This document shows positions 1 through 5,851 of a stretch of 8,223 nucleotides of DNA, piece by piece; positions within the stretch are counted from its first letter, which is position 1, and each line of letters opens with the position of its first letter. A program made the translations under genes and the position numbers. Source of the DNA: CAIXMG01 sp964628065 (GTDB taxonomy: Bacteria > Patescibacteriota > Minisyncoccia > Phycocordibacterales > UBA1006). Location of the stretch: contig CAZVLM010000027.1 in assembly GCA_964628065.1 (NCBI GenBank), positions 1-8,223 of the forward strand. Reading direction: 5' to 3'. Below the pieces are notes generated by a model. It saw only the letters and a list, made by a program, of their open reading frames with translations, searched no databases and was not told the DNA's origin.

Positions 1-159
1 CTCGTGTTCGACTGTTATTCTTATGGTTGCCTCTACCACTTGCGCACATCATGCTGCATAAGCAGCGGGTAAACAAGGGATAAAAGCAATCGTTGCCTGG
101 TTAGGCTACGAGACAATCGAGAATTCCAAATTCCAAATACTAGGATTAGGCAGACCTCA

Positions 160-191
160 GGTAGAAGAGCGGGCAAGCCCTGCTCTTTACC
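160..191. other. Strong stem-loop
   Basis: GGTA at 160-163 pairs with TACC at 188-191, and AAGAGC at 165-170 pairs with GCTCTT at 182-187, with one bulged G at 164. A G-T wobble and two G-C pairs close a five-base loop. Twelve to thirteen pairs in 32 bases is the strongest local fold in the left end. It has no T-run on either side, so it is not a typical terminator. It suggests a structured transcript. Confidence 0.55.
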
Positions 192-222
192 ATTGGTGAA
201 AAGGGAAAATAATAGTTGCTGA

Positions 223-282
223 CTAGCAGCTGAAAGTATACGATGCAGGCGTAGCTCTACAAAGAGATTTCCAAAGGACCAT
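223..282 (-). CDS. Possible 19-aa leaderless small ORF
   Basis: An ATG at 280-282 lies exactly 9 nt after the -10 box of the promoter at 292-320. That is the same spacing seen for trxB and ftsA in this window. It opens a 19-codon frame (start MVLWKSLCRA) ending in TAG at 223-225. The peptide matches no family I know and shows no membrane segment. It could be a real small protein, a leader peptide, or a chance ORF at the 5' end of a structured RNA. Only the promoter spacing supports it. Confidence 0.25.
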   Translation of the reverse strand: MVLWKSLCRATPASYTFSC

Positions 283-291
283 CTTGTTACT

Positions 292-320
292 AGTATAGCA
301 AAAGCCTGACAAATTGTCAA
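292..320 (-). promoter_or_regulatory. Near-consensus sigma-70 promoter firing leftwards
   Basis: On the minus strand TTGACA (315-320), a 17-nt spacer and TATACT (292-297) are present, with TGC directly before the -10 box (extended -10). The -35 is 6/6, the -10 is 5/6 and the spacing is ideal, so this is the best promoter in the window. The expected start is about 285. It overlaps the hairpin at 298-330, so the same bases may end trxB transcription and start the next unit. Confidence 0.7.
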
Positions 321-330
321 GCTTTTTGCA
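298..330. terminator. Terminator-like hairpin downstream of trxB
   Basis: An inverted repeat: AAAAGC, a C/A mismatch, then TGACA pair with TGTCA and GCTTTT around an AAT loop, and outer GC pairs extend the stem. The plus strand ends in five T and the minus strand in four T, so it could act in either direction. It lies about 60 nt beyond the trxB stop. It overlaps the -35 box and spacer of the promoter at 292-320, so part of the symmetry may be promoter sequence. Confidence 0.4.
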
Positions 331-346
331 AGATTCTTATCTAGTT

Positions 347-383
347 TTCTAAAAAACATTGGAATATAAGGATATTTTAGAAA
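347..383. repeat. AT-rich inverted repeat after trxB stop
   Basis: TTTCTAAAA at 347-355 is the exact inverse of TTTTAGAAA at 375-383, separated by 19 nt. It sits in the 3' untranslated region of trxB, 8 nt beyond the stop. It is AT-only apart from one G-C pair, so the stem would be weak. It may protect a 3' end or be chance in an AT-rich spacer. Confidence 0.3.
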
Positions 384-390
384 TTGGTTT

Positions 391-1314
391 TTATCGAGTC
401 TTCAGCGTCACATAAATATCCTCAACCGCTTTTACTGCATCACCTGCCGCAATATTGTTCTGGTGGTAATGCACATTGGTACAATCTCCGGCGGCCCAGA
501 TCATAGGATTGCTGGTAACTTGAGTCCAGGGGTTGATTTCAATAGTGTTGAACTCTGTTCGTTTTACTAAATCTTTTACATATTCAGTATTTGGAATCTG
601 TCCAATTTCTACGAATACACCACCGCATGGAATGATTTCCTCAGATCCATCTTTTACATTTTTCACTTTAATACCTGAAACAAATTTTTCTCCCATAACT
701 TCGATAGGTTCGAAGAATGTTTTAATATGAACATTTGGCATGGCTGAAACTTTGGCAACCGTAATATCGTCAGCTTTGAATGTGTCTCGTCGGTGCACTA
801 ATGTTACAGAAGGGCAGTATGCTGCGAGTTGTGCCACTGATTCAAACCCTGCATTTCCACCACCGATTACTACGACACTCTGTCCAGAAAACAACGGACC
901 ATCACATGATGCGCAATACACAACACCCTTGTTTTCAAATGGAGCAGCGCCTGGAATATCAAGTTTTCGTCGCGAACTTCCAGTAGTTACTAACACAGCT
1001 CTCCCTTCAAGGTTATCTTTATATGTTTTTACCCAAAAGCCGTTTTCTGACTTCTCAACATTCGCAACGGGCGACCCTTCAAAAACATCAAGGAAGTCTC
1101 CTTTGTAGGCCATAACATGGGCTTTTAAGTTTTTAGCTAAATCAGCACCTGAAATTTCAGGTGTACCAATCCAGTTATAAATAGTTTCAGACACGACAGA
1201 CTGCCCGCCGAATTCCGTGGTTACAATCGCTGTTTTTAATTGCTTGCGGGCTGCATACACTGCCGCAGCAGATCCTGCAGGCCCTCCGCCGATAATGATT
1301 AGGTCGTATTGCAT
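391..1314 (-). CDS. trxB: Thioredoxin reductase (FAD/NADPH-dependent)
   Basis: This flavoenzyme passes electrons from NADPH through FAD to a redox-active disulfide and on to thioredoxin or a similar protein in the cytoplasm. At 307 residues it has the usual TrxB length. It shows the FAD Rossmann motif GGGPAG at residues 9-14, the CxxC disulfide as CASC at 134-137 (most relatives have CATC), the NADPH Rossmann motif GGGNAG at 151-156, HRRDTFKA at 174-181 (the paired arginines favour NADPH over NADH), and the C-terminal FAD motif GDCT at 276-279. The tail GDCT...HYHQNNIAAGDA recalls the AhpF C-terminal part, but the N-terminal AhpF domains are absent. No thioredoxin gene is in the window. It is monocistronic: a terminator and an extended -10 box lie directly upstream, the -10 ends 9 nt before the ATG, and there is no ribosome binding site. 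Confidence 0.93.
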   Translation of the reverse strand: MQYDLIIIGGGPAGSAAAVYAARKQLKTAIVTTEFGGQSVVSETIYNWIGTPEISGADLAKNLKAHVMAYKGDFLDVFEGSPVANVEKSENGFWVKTYKDNLEGRAVLVTTGSSRRKLDIPGAAPFENKGVVYCASCDGPLFSGQSVVVIGGGNAGFESVAQLAAYCPSVTLVHRRDTFKADDITVAKVSAMPNVHIKTFFEPIEVMGEKFVSGIKVKNVKDGSEEIIPCGGVFVEIGQIPNTEYVKDLVKRTEFNTIEINPWTQVTSNPMIWAAGDCTNVHYHQNNIAAGDAVKAVEDIYVTLKTR

Positions 1315-1323
1315 ATAATGGGT

Positions 1324-1329
1324 ATTATA
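1324..1329 (-). promoter_or_regulatory. Extended -10 promoter of trxB
   Basis: TATAAT on the minus strand is preceded by TGA, giving a perfect extended -10 (TGnTATAAT). No good -35 box is visible, because the upstream bases are the terminator hairpin of the DUF695 gene. The box ends 9 nt before the trxB ATG, so the transcript would be leaderless or nearly so. Confidence 0.6.
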
Positions 1330-1330
1330 T

Positions 1331-1357
1331 CAAAAAACTACCCTGATAGGTAGTTTT
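1331..1357 (-). terminator. Intrinsic terminator of the ftsZ-DUF695 unit
   Basis: A 9-bp stem (1334-1342 with 1349-1357) and six-base loop are followed on the minus strand by six T (1332-1337, partly within the stem). It begins inside the stop codon of the DUF695 gene and ends directly before the trxB -10 box. Confidence 0.75.
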
Positions 1358-1823
1358 AGATGAATGCAGAGACAAAGTTCCAGGATTCGTCTTTTTCGAC
1401 ACTGAAATTCAAACGTCGTATTTCTTGGACCTTATCTAGATAAGCTATTAATTCCTCGTGGGGAATAGTTAGCTTATCGCTGTAAAAAAGTATGTCTCGA
1501 TATCCTCGGTTAGTAACATGACCCAGATGGTGAACAGTATTTGTTTTTCTTAAAAACTTAAGGAAATCATCTTCAATAGTATTTAATATTTCACCTTCTG
1601 CGTCATCCGGAAAACTGTTTTCGTTCGTTTCCGAATATTGAAGTGTAATCTGTATACAGTAAGGGAAAAGTTTCTTGTTGGGATAATTTTTGTAAGACTG
1701 GTTAATAACAGCTACTGAAACAAGGGAGTTATCTTTTTTTGAATAAATATTTCCAACAGAAAAACTTTCTCCAGGATAAACCGGTTCAACAGTTTTATTT
1801 CCTTGGAAAAAGTTTTTAAACAT
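1356..1823 (-). CDS. DUF695 family protein
   Basis: A 155-aa soluble protein with no signal peptide or membrane segment. The pattern FPYCIQI (residues 53-59), an acidic PDDAEGEILNTIEDDF stretch (72-87), then a GHVTNRGYRDILFY-like block (about 101-114) and a final DESWNFV (146-152) fit the DUF695 family. Those proteins share a Pro-Tyr-hydrophobic strand, a GlxTxxGxRdfxFY core and a terminal DxxW. The molecular role of DUF695 is unknown. It starts 3 nt after the ftsZ stop with no ribosome binding site, which suggests coupling to ftsZ translation, and it ends in a terminator. Co-transcription with ftsZ hints at a link with division but does not prove one. The family call comes from motif memory rather than a search. 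Confidence 0.75.
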   Translation of the reverse strand: MFKNFFQGNKTVEPVYPGESFSVGNIYSKKDNSLVSVAVINQSYKNYPNKKLFPYCIQITLQYSETNENSFPDDAEGEILNTIEDDFLKFLRKTNTVHHLGHVTNRGYRDILFYSDKLTIPHEELIAYLDKVQEIRRLNFSVEKDESWNFVSAFI

Positions 1824-1826
1824 AGA

Positions 1827-2999
1827 TTATTTCTTGCTTCGTCGCAAAAACGCTGGAATGGCAGACTCGAAATTATCATCATCCTCCTCACCGATTTCCT
1901 CGATAACCTTTTCCACAGGTCGTCGTGGCTGGTCTGGAAGACTGTTATGAATTTCTCGTTTTTCGATCTGGATCTGCTGAGCCTGTGGCTGAGAGGTAGA
2001 TCGCTGGATGACTGGAGCGCTTGGCTGCATAGGCTTCTTCTGGTTTCCCTGGAAGCCGGTAGCAATCACCGTAACTTTTACTTCACCCTTCTTCAACTTC
2101 TCGTCATGGATAGGACCAAAGATGATTTTAGCATCAGGGTCAACTGACTCTGTAACAATCTTGGCAATGGTATTAACCTCATGCATGGTGATATCGTCGC
2201 CTCCTGAGATTGCGAACAATACTCCCTTAGCTCCTGAAATCGCAACATCGAGAAGAGGAGAGTTGATTGCGTTGTACGCAGCTTCTTCTGCTCGGTTTTC
2301 TCCTGTGGCTGATCCGATTCCCATGAATGCAGAGCCTGCATTTTCCATGACTGATCGGATATCAGCAAAGTCGATATTGATCACTCCCTGATTGGTAATA
2401 AGTTCAGAAATTCCCTCTACGGCCTGTCGCAATACTTCGTCTGACATTGCAAATGCTTCCTTAAACGAGGTGTCTTTAGAAGTGATAGAAAGAAGTCGAT
2501 CGTTAGGAACAATGATGATAGCATCAACTTCCTTTTCAAGATCTACAATTCCTTGATCTGCGATGCGGACTCGCTGTTGCCCTTCGAATGAAAATGGTTT
2601 TGTTACAACGGCGATTGTAAGCGCTCCAAGTTCTCGTGCCGTTCGTGCAACGATAGGTGCAGCACCTGTTCCCGTTCCTCCTCCCATTCCGCACGCAATG
2701 AAAATCATGTCAGCTCCTTTGATAGCTTCCTGGATTTCTGCCTTTGTTTCTTCTGCCGCTTCTCGTCCAAGCTCTGGGTTCATTCCTGCGCCCTGACCTT
2801 TGGTAAGGTTTCGTCCGATGTGGATTTTCTTTGATGCTTTTGAATGATGAAGGTCCTGCGTATCAGTGTTCATGCTGATAAACTCAACACCATCGACTTT
2901 TGAGTCGATCATGTGGTTAAGCGCATTTTTTCCTGAACCTCCGACACCAATAACCTTGATGCGTGCAAAACTTTGAATGTCTGAAATAATTTTAGCCAT
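1827..2999 (-). CDS. ftsZ: Cell division protein FtsZ
   Basis: The tubulin-like GTPase that polymerises into the cytokinetic ring at midcell. At 390 residues it has normal length. The GTPase domain begins near residue 13 (IKVIGVGGSGKNAL). The tubulin signature GGGTGTG is at 106-112. The T7 synergy loop, which supplies catalytic aspartates to the neighbouring subunit, reads NIDFADI at 208-214. A flexible Gln/Pro-rich linker spans about 320-377, and the conserved C-terminal peptide IPAFLRR (381-387), which docks FtsA and other partners, is intact. The product should therefore be functional. The promoter at 3067-3096 leaves a leader of about 60 nt with no ribosome binding site near the ATG. The DUF695 gene follows at 3 nt. 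ftsA lies 1.6 kb away on the same strand, separated by two inverted genes, so ftsZ is not in the usual ftsA-ftsZ operon. Confidence 0.98.
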   Translation of the reverse strand: MAKIISDIQSFARIKVIGVGGSGKNALNHMIDSKVDGVEFISMNTDTQDLHHSKASKKIHIGRNLTKGQGAGMNPELGREAAEETKAEIQEAIKGADMIFIACGMGGGTGTGAAPIVARTARELGALTIAVVTKPFSFEGQQRVRIADQGIVDLEKEVDAIIIVPNDRLLSITSKDTSFKEAFAMSDEVLRQAVEGISELITNQGVINIDFADIRSVMENAGSAFMGIGSATGENRAEEAAYNAINSPLLDVAISGAKGVLFAISGGDDITMHEVNTIAKIVTESVDPDAKIIFGPIHDEKLKKGEVKVTVIATGFQGNQKKPMQPSAPVIQRSTSQPQAQQIQIEKREIHNSLPDQPRRPVEKVIEEIGEEDDDNFESAIPAFLRRSKK

Positions 3000-3004
3000 A
3001 GAAA

Positions 3005-3014
3005 TTAACGTTAA
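3005..3014. promoter_or_regulatory. Palindrome TTAACGTTAA before ftsZ
   Basis: A perfect 10-bp palindrome lies 5 nt upstream of the ftsZ ATG, inside the leader. It could be an operator half, a small mRNA structure or chance. Nothing else supports a regulatory role. Confidence 0.2.
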
Positions 3015-3066
3015 ATGTAATAGTAAGTGAATAGGTAGCCCCCTGTCTTATTAAGTGGATACCGAC

Positions 3067-3096
3067 ATCATACCAGAAAAAGCTTTTAAAATGCAA
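3067..3096 (-). promoter_or_regulatory. Promoter of ftsZ
   Basis: On the minus strand TTGCAT (3091-3096), an 18-nt spacer and TATGAT (3067-3072), with TGG before the -10 (extended -10). The expected start is near 3060, giving a leader of about 60 nt, much longer than the other promoters in this window. It lies back to back with the plus-strand promoter at 3108-3136. Confidence 0.55.
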
Positions 3097-3107
3097 TTGG
3101 AAGGGGA

Positions 3108-3136
3108 TTGACGTATCCTTATTTAAGTGATAAAGT
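3108..3136 (+). promoter_or_regulatory. Promoter of the 3183 gene
   Basis: TTGACG (3108-3113), a 17-nt spacer and TAAAGT (3131-3136). The -35 is 5/6 and the -10 is 4/6. The start would be near 3143. It is divergent from the ftsZ promoter, the two -35 boxes being only 11 nt apart, so one regulator could affect both. Confidence 0.55.
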
Positions 3137-3182
3137 ATACATGAAAACATATTTTGTCACTCAAAACTAAATAGTAAAAACA

Positions 3183-3953
3183 ATGTATTACACATTTCTT
3201 ATTGAAGCCATAGAAGTATTTCATTTGATGTTTGATAAAAGATCAAAGTCAGAAGTACTATTTGAACCTTTTACTGCTAAGTTAAGCAGAATAGATAGTC
3301 CTAAATCTTACAGTTTTGTAAAAGTTTTGGAATTTTGTAAAAGGAATAAGGAGCGGGGGTATCAAAAACCAGAAAACGTTTCCATAACTTTCTTTTTGGC
3401 AGAAGTGAGTTTTACCCACACAGACTATGATCCAATCAATAAGGTGTCCTTAAAAATGGATGCGTATAAGGTAGAATTGGAATGGGGCCTTGGAGAAGAC
3501 GTAGGTGGTGATGGAAAGAAGGATACGCTACCATTTTTATTACCTGAAAGCCTTAAAGACGTAGAAAGTATTATGGACCACTACATTACCCAGGTTTACG
3601 CGTTTGCAGATGCTTATGATACTGACAAAAAACAAAAAGGTATTAAAAACTTGCTGAAACTTACCGGTTCTGTTACCGATAAAGGTAACGAGCTTTGCAT
3701 GGCGTTTATTAAGAAAAACGGGGAAGCCGCGCTTAAAAACATTCTGCTTTGCCCGTTTGAAAACCTAGGCTTTAGTAATTTGTTGATTTCAAATCTTACG
3801 AAGGACGCAAAAAAGGAAAACTTACTGGAAGTACTGCATGTGGTCGACATTAACGAATTTGCAAAGCTTAGGCATTTTGGAAAGAGAGCAGCCAGAGAAC
3901 TCCAAGGGTTTTTAGAAAAAAATGAATTGGACTTTGGAATGTTTAGCCAGTAA
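3183..3953 (+). CDS. Orphan protein with RNA polymerase alpha CTD-like helix-hairpin-helix C-terminus
   Basis: A 256-aa soluble protein with no signal peptide. Residues 1-150 match nothing I know: mixed strands and helices, with an acidic/glycine stretch at 103-112. A helical linker covers about 150-185. Residues 191-253 follow the RNA polymerase alpha C-terminal domain pattern: PFENLGFSN, then a first helix-hairpin-helix (ENLLEVLHVVD), then EFAKLRHFGKRAARELQGFL. The last block lines up with the alpha segment containing the IRNxGKKSLEEIxxxL motif. That module binds DNA upstream elements and regulators, so a DNA- or RNA-binding role is inferred. The rest of alpha is absent. There is no ribosome binding site. 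A 9-codon ORF (3141-3170) in the same frame ends 12 nt before this ATG, so the in-frame TAA fixes the start. Its own promoter and terminator flank it. The function is unknown. Confidence 0.8.
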   Translation: MYYTFLIEAIEVFHLMFDKRSKSEVLFEPFTAKLSRIDSPKSYSFVKVLEFCKRNKERGYQKPENVSITFFLAEVSFTHTDYDPINKVSLKMDAYKVELEWGLGEDVGGDGKKDTLPFLLPESLKDVESIMDHYITQVYAFADAYDTDKKQKGIKNLLKLTGSVTDKGNELCMAFIKKNGEAALKNILLCPFENLGFSNLLISNLTKDAKKENLLEVLHVVDINEFAKLRHFGKRAARELQGFLEKNELDFGMFSQ

Positions 3954-3966
3954 AAAAGAATAGCTA

Positions 3967-3990
3967 AAACCCCGGATAAAACCGGGGTTT
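3967..3990 (+). terminator. Intrinsic terminator of the 3183 gene
   Basis: AAACCCCGG (3967-3975) pairs perfectly with CCGGGGTTT (3982-3990) around a six-base loop, 13 nt after the stop. The T-run is short (three, then GCTTAT), but the GC core is strong. Confidence 0.7.
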
Positions 3991-4066
3991 GCTTATGGGA
4001 TAAATTTTATTAAATAATTAGTTTTTATTGTACGTTTCTTGATAGTGATCTTGCTAGCCTTTCGTA

Positions 4067-4576
4067 ATGCGGGCATCTGCTGAAATTCTAAAGATATTCA
4101 ACGAGTTTAGGAAATTACCCAAGCAGTGTATTTTTGAAAATGAAAAAGAAACTATTTCCCTTGGTATGGAAAATATTGATATTTCGTTTACTTATAAATC
4201 TTTAAAGCATATTGCAGAAAAGAAAAACGCTAATAAGATGATTGGTCTTGTGTTAGAAATTATTTTGTCGTACGAGGAACTAAGAAAAAACAACTTAGCA
4301 AACCGTTTTATTTTATCTAAAAACATAGCAACATATTCAGGACGACCTCATGCGGTAGTGGTGGAGGCCCGGGAAAATGGACAACTCGTCATTGTTACAA
4401 TATTTCCTACGGATACAAAATATCTTGAGCGCTTTGAGATTCTCTGGAGGACGGGGGTCCAAAAGGACGTTCCCTCCATCTGCATATCTCCTAACGGAGA
4501 CGCTGGCAGCCGACCCGGCTTTCTGCTCTTAGAGAATCTCGAAATGCTCAAGATATATTGCAAGTTTAACAAATGA
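4067..4576 (+). CDS. Orphan protein, possibly BECR-fold (barnase/EndoU/RelE-like) nuclease
   Basis: A 169-aa soluble protein that I cannot place firmly. The layout recalls phage-type BECR-fold RNases: an early helix with a Lys-His pair (FTYKSLKHIAEKK, residues 41-53), a helix then an Asn-rich turn (68-80), a strand with a second His (GRPHAVVVEA, 92-101) and a hydrophobic strand VIVTIFPTD (108-116) followed by YLERFEILWRTG (119-130). His48, Lys47, His95 and Thr111 would be candidate catalytic residues. This is fold-level inference only. The C-terminal 35 residues are loop-rich. No antitoxin-sized partner is adjacent. It ends in TGA, unlike the TAA of the main neighbours. I see no clear promoter and no ribosome binding site in the 76 nt after the previous terminator. 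An in-frame TAG just upstream supports the start; Met34 is the next option. Confidence 0.7.
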   Translation: MRASAEILKIFNEFRKLPKQCIFENEKETISLGMENIDISFTYKSLKHIAEKKNANKMIGLVLEIILSYEELRKNNLANRFILSKNIATYSGRPHAVVVEARENGQLVIVTIFPTDTKYLERFEILWRTGVQKDVPSICISPNGDAGSRPGFLLLENLEMLKIYCKFNK

Positions 4577-4601
4577 GTCGACTAAGTCAATAGTTACACA
4601 A

Positions 4602-4623
4602 AGAAACCCCTGCAACGCAGGGG
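4602..4623 (-). terminator. Terminator of ftsA, shared by the convergent 4067 gene
   Basis: CCCCTGC (4607-4613) pairs with GCAGGGG (4617-4623) around AAC. On the minus strand the stem is followed by TTTCTTT, a typical tail, 5 nt after the ftsA stop. It lies 30 nt past the stop of the convergent gene and could block read-through from that side too, though the T-run is poor in that direction. Confidence 0.75.
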
Positions 4624-4628
4624 GGCTC

Positions 4629-5810
4629 TTATGGAAGAAACTCTCTAAGGAGTTTCATGATACCTTTTTTACCTTCCTTAAATACTTGTTTGAATATTTT
4701 TGATCCGTAGACTTGATCATCATCCTCAAGGAAACAAAGTCCGTATCCTACAAGCCATGACGGATCCAAGTCTTTTCGAGTGTTCATAATTTGGTCTACA
4801 TGAGTGACTGCAGAAGGGAGCTTGAGTGCAGTTTTTGAAAATTCATCAATATGGTTAAGCATTCCACCTCCACCGGTAATAATAATTCCGGCAGGCAGGA
4901 GGCCGTCTCGTTTTATGGCTTTTAAGTGATGCTGTACTAAGTCAAAGATGTCAGAGAGTCTCGCTTCTACAATTTCTTCAATCTTTTTCTTTGGATACGC
5001 ACCTGGTTCCATGCGACCGATTTTTACTCGTTCTGCTTCTTCGAGTGAAATTCGAAGTCCTAATGCAATATCGTTGGTAATATCACTAGAACCTATTGAG
5101 AATGTTTCAATAGAAACTGGGAGGTCATTATCAAACACAACAAGCGATACCGTTTCGGATCCAATATTAAGGAGTCCGCAACCCACCATTTTTTGCTTCT
5201 TGGTAAGCGTTGCCATACTTTCTGCGATTGGCGCAGCGACAACGTCAATAATATCTACTCCTGCATCGGTAATAACGGATACTAAATCGTTAAAATGATG
5301 CTCAGCAACGGTCACGAATACAACTCGAGTTTCAAGTCTTGATCCTCGCATGCCGATCGGGTTTCCTAATACTTCCATACCATCAAGTCGATATTTAAGT
5401 GGAATAGCATGAAGAATTTTTCTATTTCTTTTTCCTGAAGCAAATGTTTGTTCAGAAATAATCATAACGTTTTTTAAGTCTTCGTCGCTCACTTCGCCGT
5501 CTGATCGTCCAACACTAACAGCACCTCCTGCAATTTCAGATGAAAGGCTGATGCCTCCCAGTGCTACGTATGCACGTTTGATATCAATACCGGTTGCTTT
5601 TTCTGCCATTCGAATCGCTTCAGAAACGGACGCAGTTGCCTCGCGTGGAGAGATGACATATCCGTGATGCATGCCTGCTGATTCACTGTAACCAATGCCA
5701 AGTATTTTTGGAGGAAGACCAATTTTTGCTGCTTCTTCAGCAACAATAACGCGGGTCATTTGAGAACCGATGTCGATACCCACGACAAATTTTTTTGAGG
5801 AGGAAGCCAT
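4629..5810 (-). CDS. ftsA: Cell division protein FtsA
   Basis: An actin-fold ATPase that tethers FtsZ filaments to the inner face of the membrane and recruits later division proteins. At 393 residues it has usual length. It shows the phosphate-1 motif GIDIGSQMTR (11-20), an inserted SHS2-type 1C subdomain at roughly 90-165, a phosphate-2 region LLNIGSETVSLVVF (213-226), and the adenosine motif IIITGGGGMLNH (309-320). It ends in a basic amphipathic helix (about 376-393, GIMKLLREFLP), the membrane-targeting sequence. The phosphate-2 motif departs from the DIGGGT form, as in some other FtsA proteins, so weak ATP hydrolysis is possible. A promoter overlapping the end of ybeY stops 9 nt before the ATG, and no ribosome binding site is present. 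Transcription ends in a hairpin directly after the stop, so ftsA is expressed apart from ftsZ. Confidence 0.95.
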   Translation of the reverse strand: MASSSKKFVVGIDIGSQMTRVIVAEEAAKIGLPPKILGIGYSESAGMHHGYVISPREATASVSEAIRMAEKATGIDIKRAYVALGGISLSSEIAGGAVSVGRSDGEVSDEDLKNVMIISEQTFASGKRNRKILHAIPLKYRLDGMEVLGNPIGMRGSRLETRVVFVTVAEHHFNDLVSVITDAGVDIIDVVAAPIAESMATLTKKQKMVGCGLLNIGSETVSLVVFDNDLPVSIETFSIGSSDITNDIALGLRISLEEAERVKIGRMEPGAYPKKKIEEIVEARLSDIFDLVQHHLKAIKRDGLLPAGIIITGGGGMLNHIDEFSKTALKLPSAVTHVDQIMNTRKDLDPSWLVGYGLCFLEDDDQVYGSKIFKQVFKEGKKGIMKLLREFLP

Positions 5811-5819
5811 GATGAGCTT

Positions 5820-5848
5820 AGTATATAAAATTTTTCTAAAGTTTCCAA
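5820..5848 (-). promoter_or_regulatory. Promoter of ftsA
   Basis: On the minus strand TTGGAA (5843-5848), a 17-nt spacer and TATACT (5820-5825). The -10 box ends 9 nt before the ftsA ATG, predicting a leaderless or 2-3 nt leader transcript. The -35 box lies 3 nt beyond the ybeY stop, so ftsA can be driven separately from rpsU-ybeY. Confidence 0.65.
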
Positions 5849-5851
5849 GCG

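Larger units (their letters stand above)
1..285 (-). other. Transcribed stretch with no convincing gene; possible structured RNA or long leader
   Basis: No protein gene I can defend lies here. A near-consensus minus-strand promoter at 292-320 would start a transcript near 285 that runs off the left edge. The stretch is rich in hairpins: a long stem at 160-191, a GCTGC/GCAGC stem at 53-66, and a GCTG/CAGC stem near 217-231. A minus-strand frame is open from an ATG at 50-52 to the window edge (17 codons beginning MMCASGRG), so this could be the leader of a gene outside the window. It could also be a structured RNA. Read on the plus strand, the 53-66 hairpin carries a TAA stop in its loop after an Ala-Ala codon pair, which recalls tmRNA helix 5. 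However, no T-arm or CCA end follows, so I do not call tmRNA. Confidence 0.4.

Noticed and set aside
5..55. tRNA-like D-loop (AGTGGTAGAGG) on the minus strand
   Set aside because: No matching acceptor, D-stem or anticodon arm could be built around it; the resemblance is limited to the loop.
33..359. Minus-strand 108-codon ORF over the left end
   Set aside because: Its start lies upstream of and within the promoter and hairpin region, it has no recognisable domain, its composition is odd (Leu/Ser/Arg-rich), and no usable start lies after the predicted transcript start.
2008..2391. Plus-strand 127-codon ORF inside ftsZ and similar opposite-strand ORFs in trxB, ftsA and the methyltransferase gene
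   Set aside because: They mirror strong coding sequence on the other strand and show no domain, promoter or spacing of their own.
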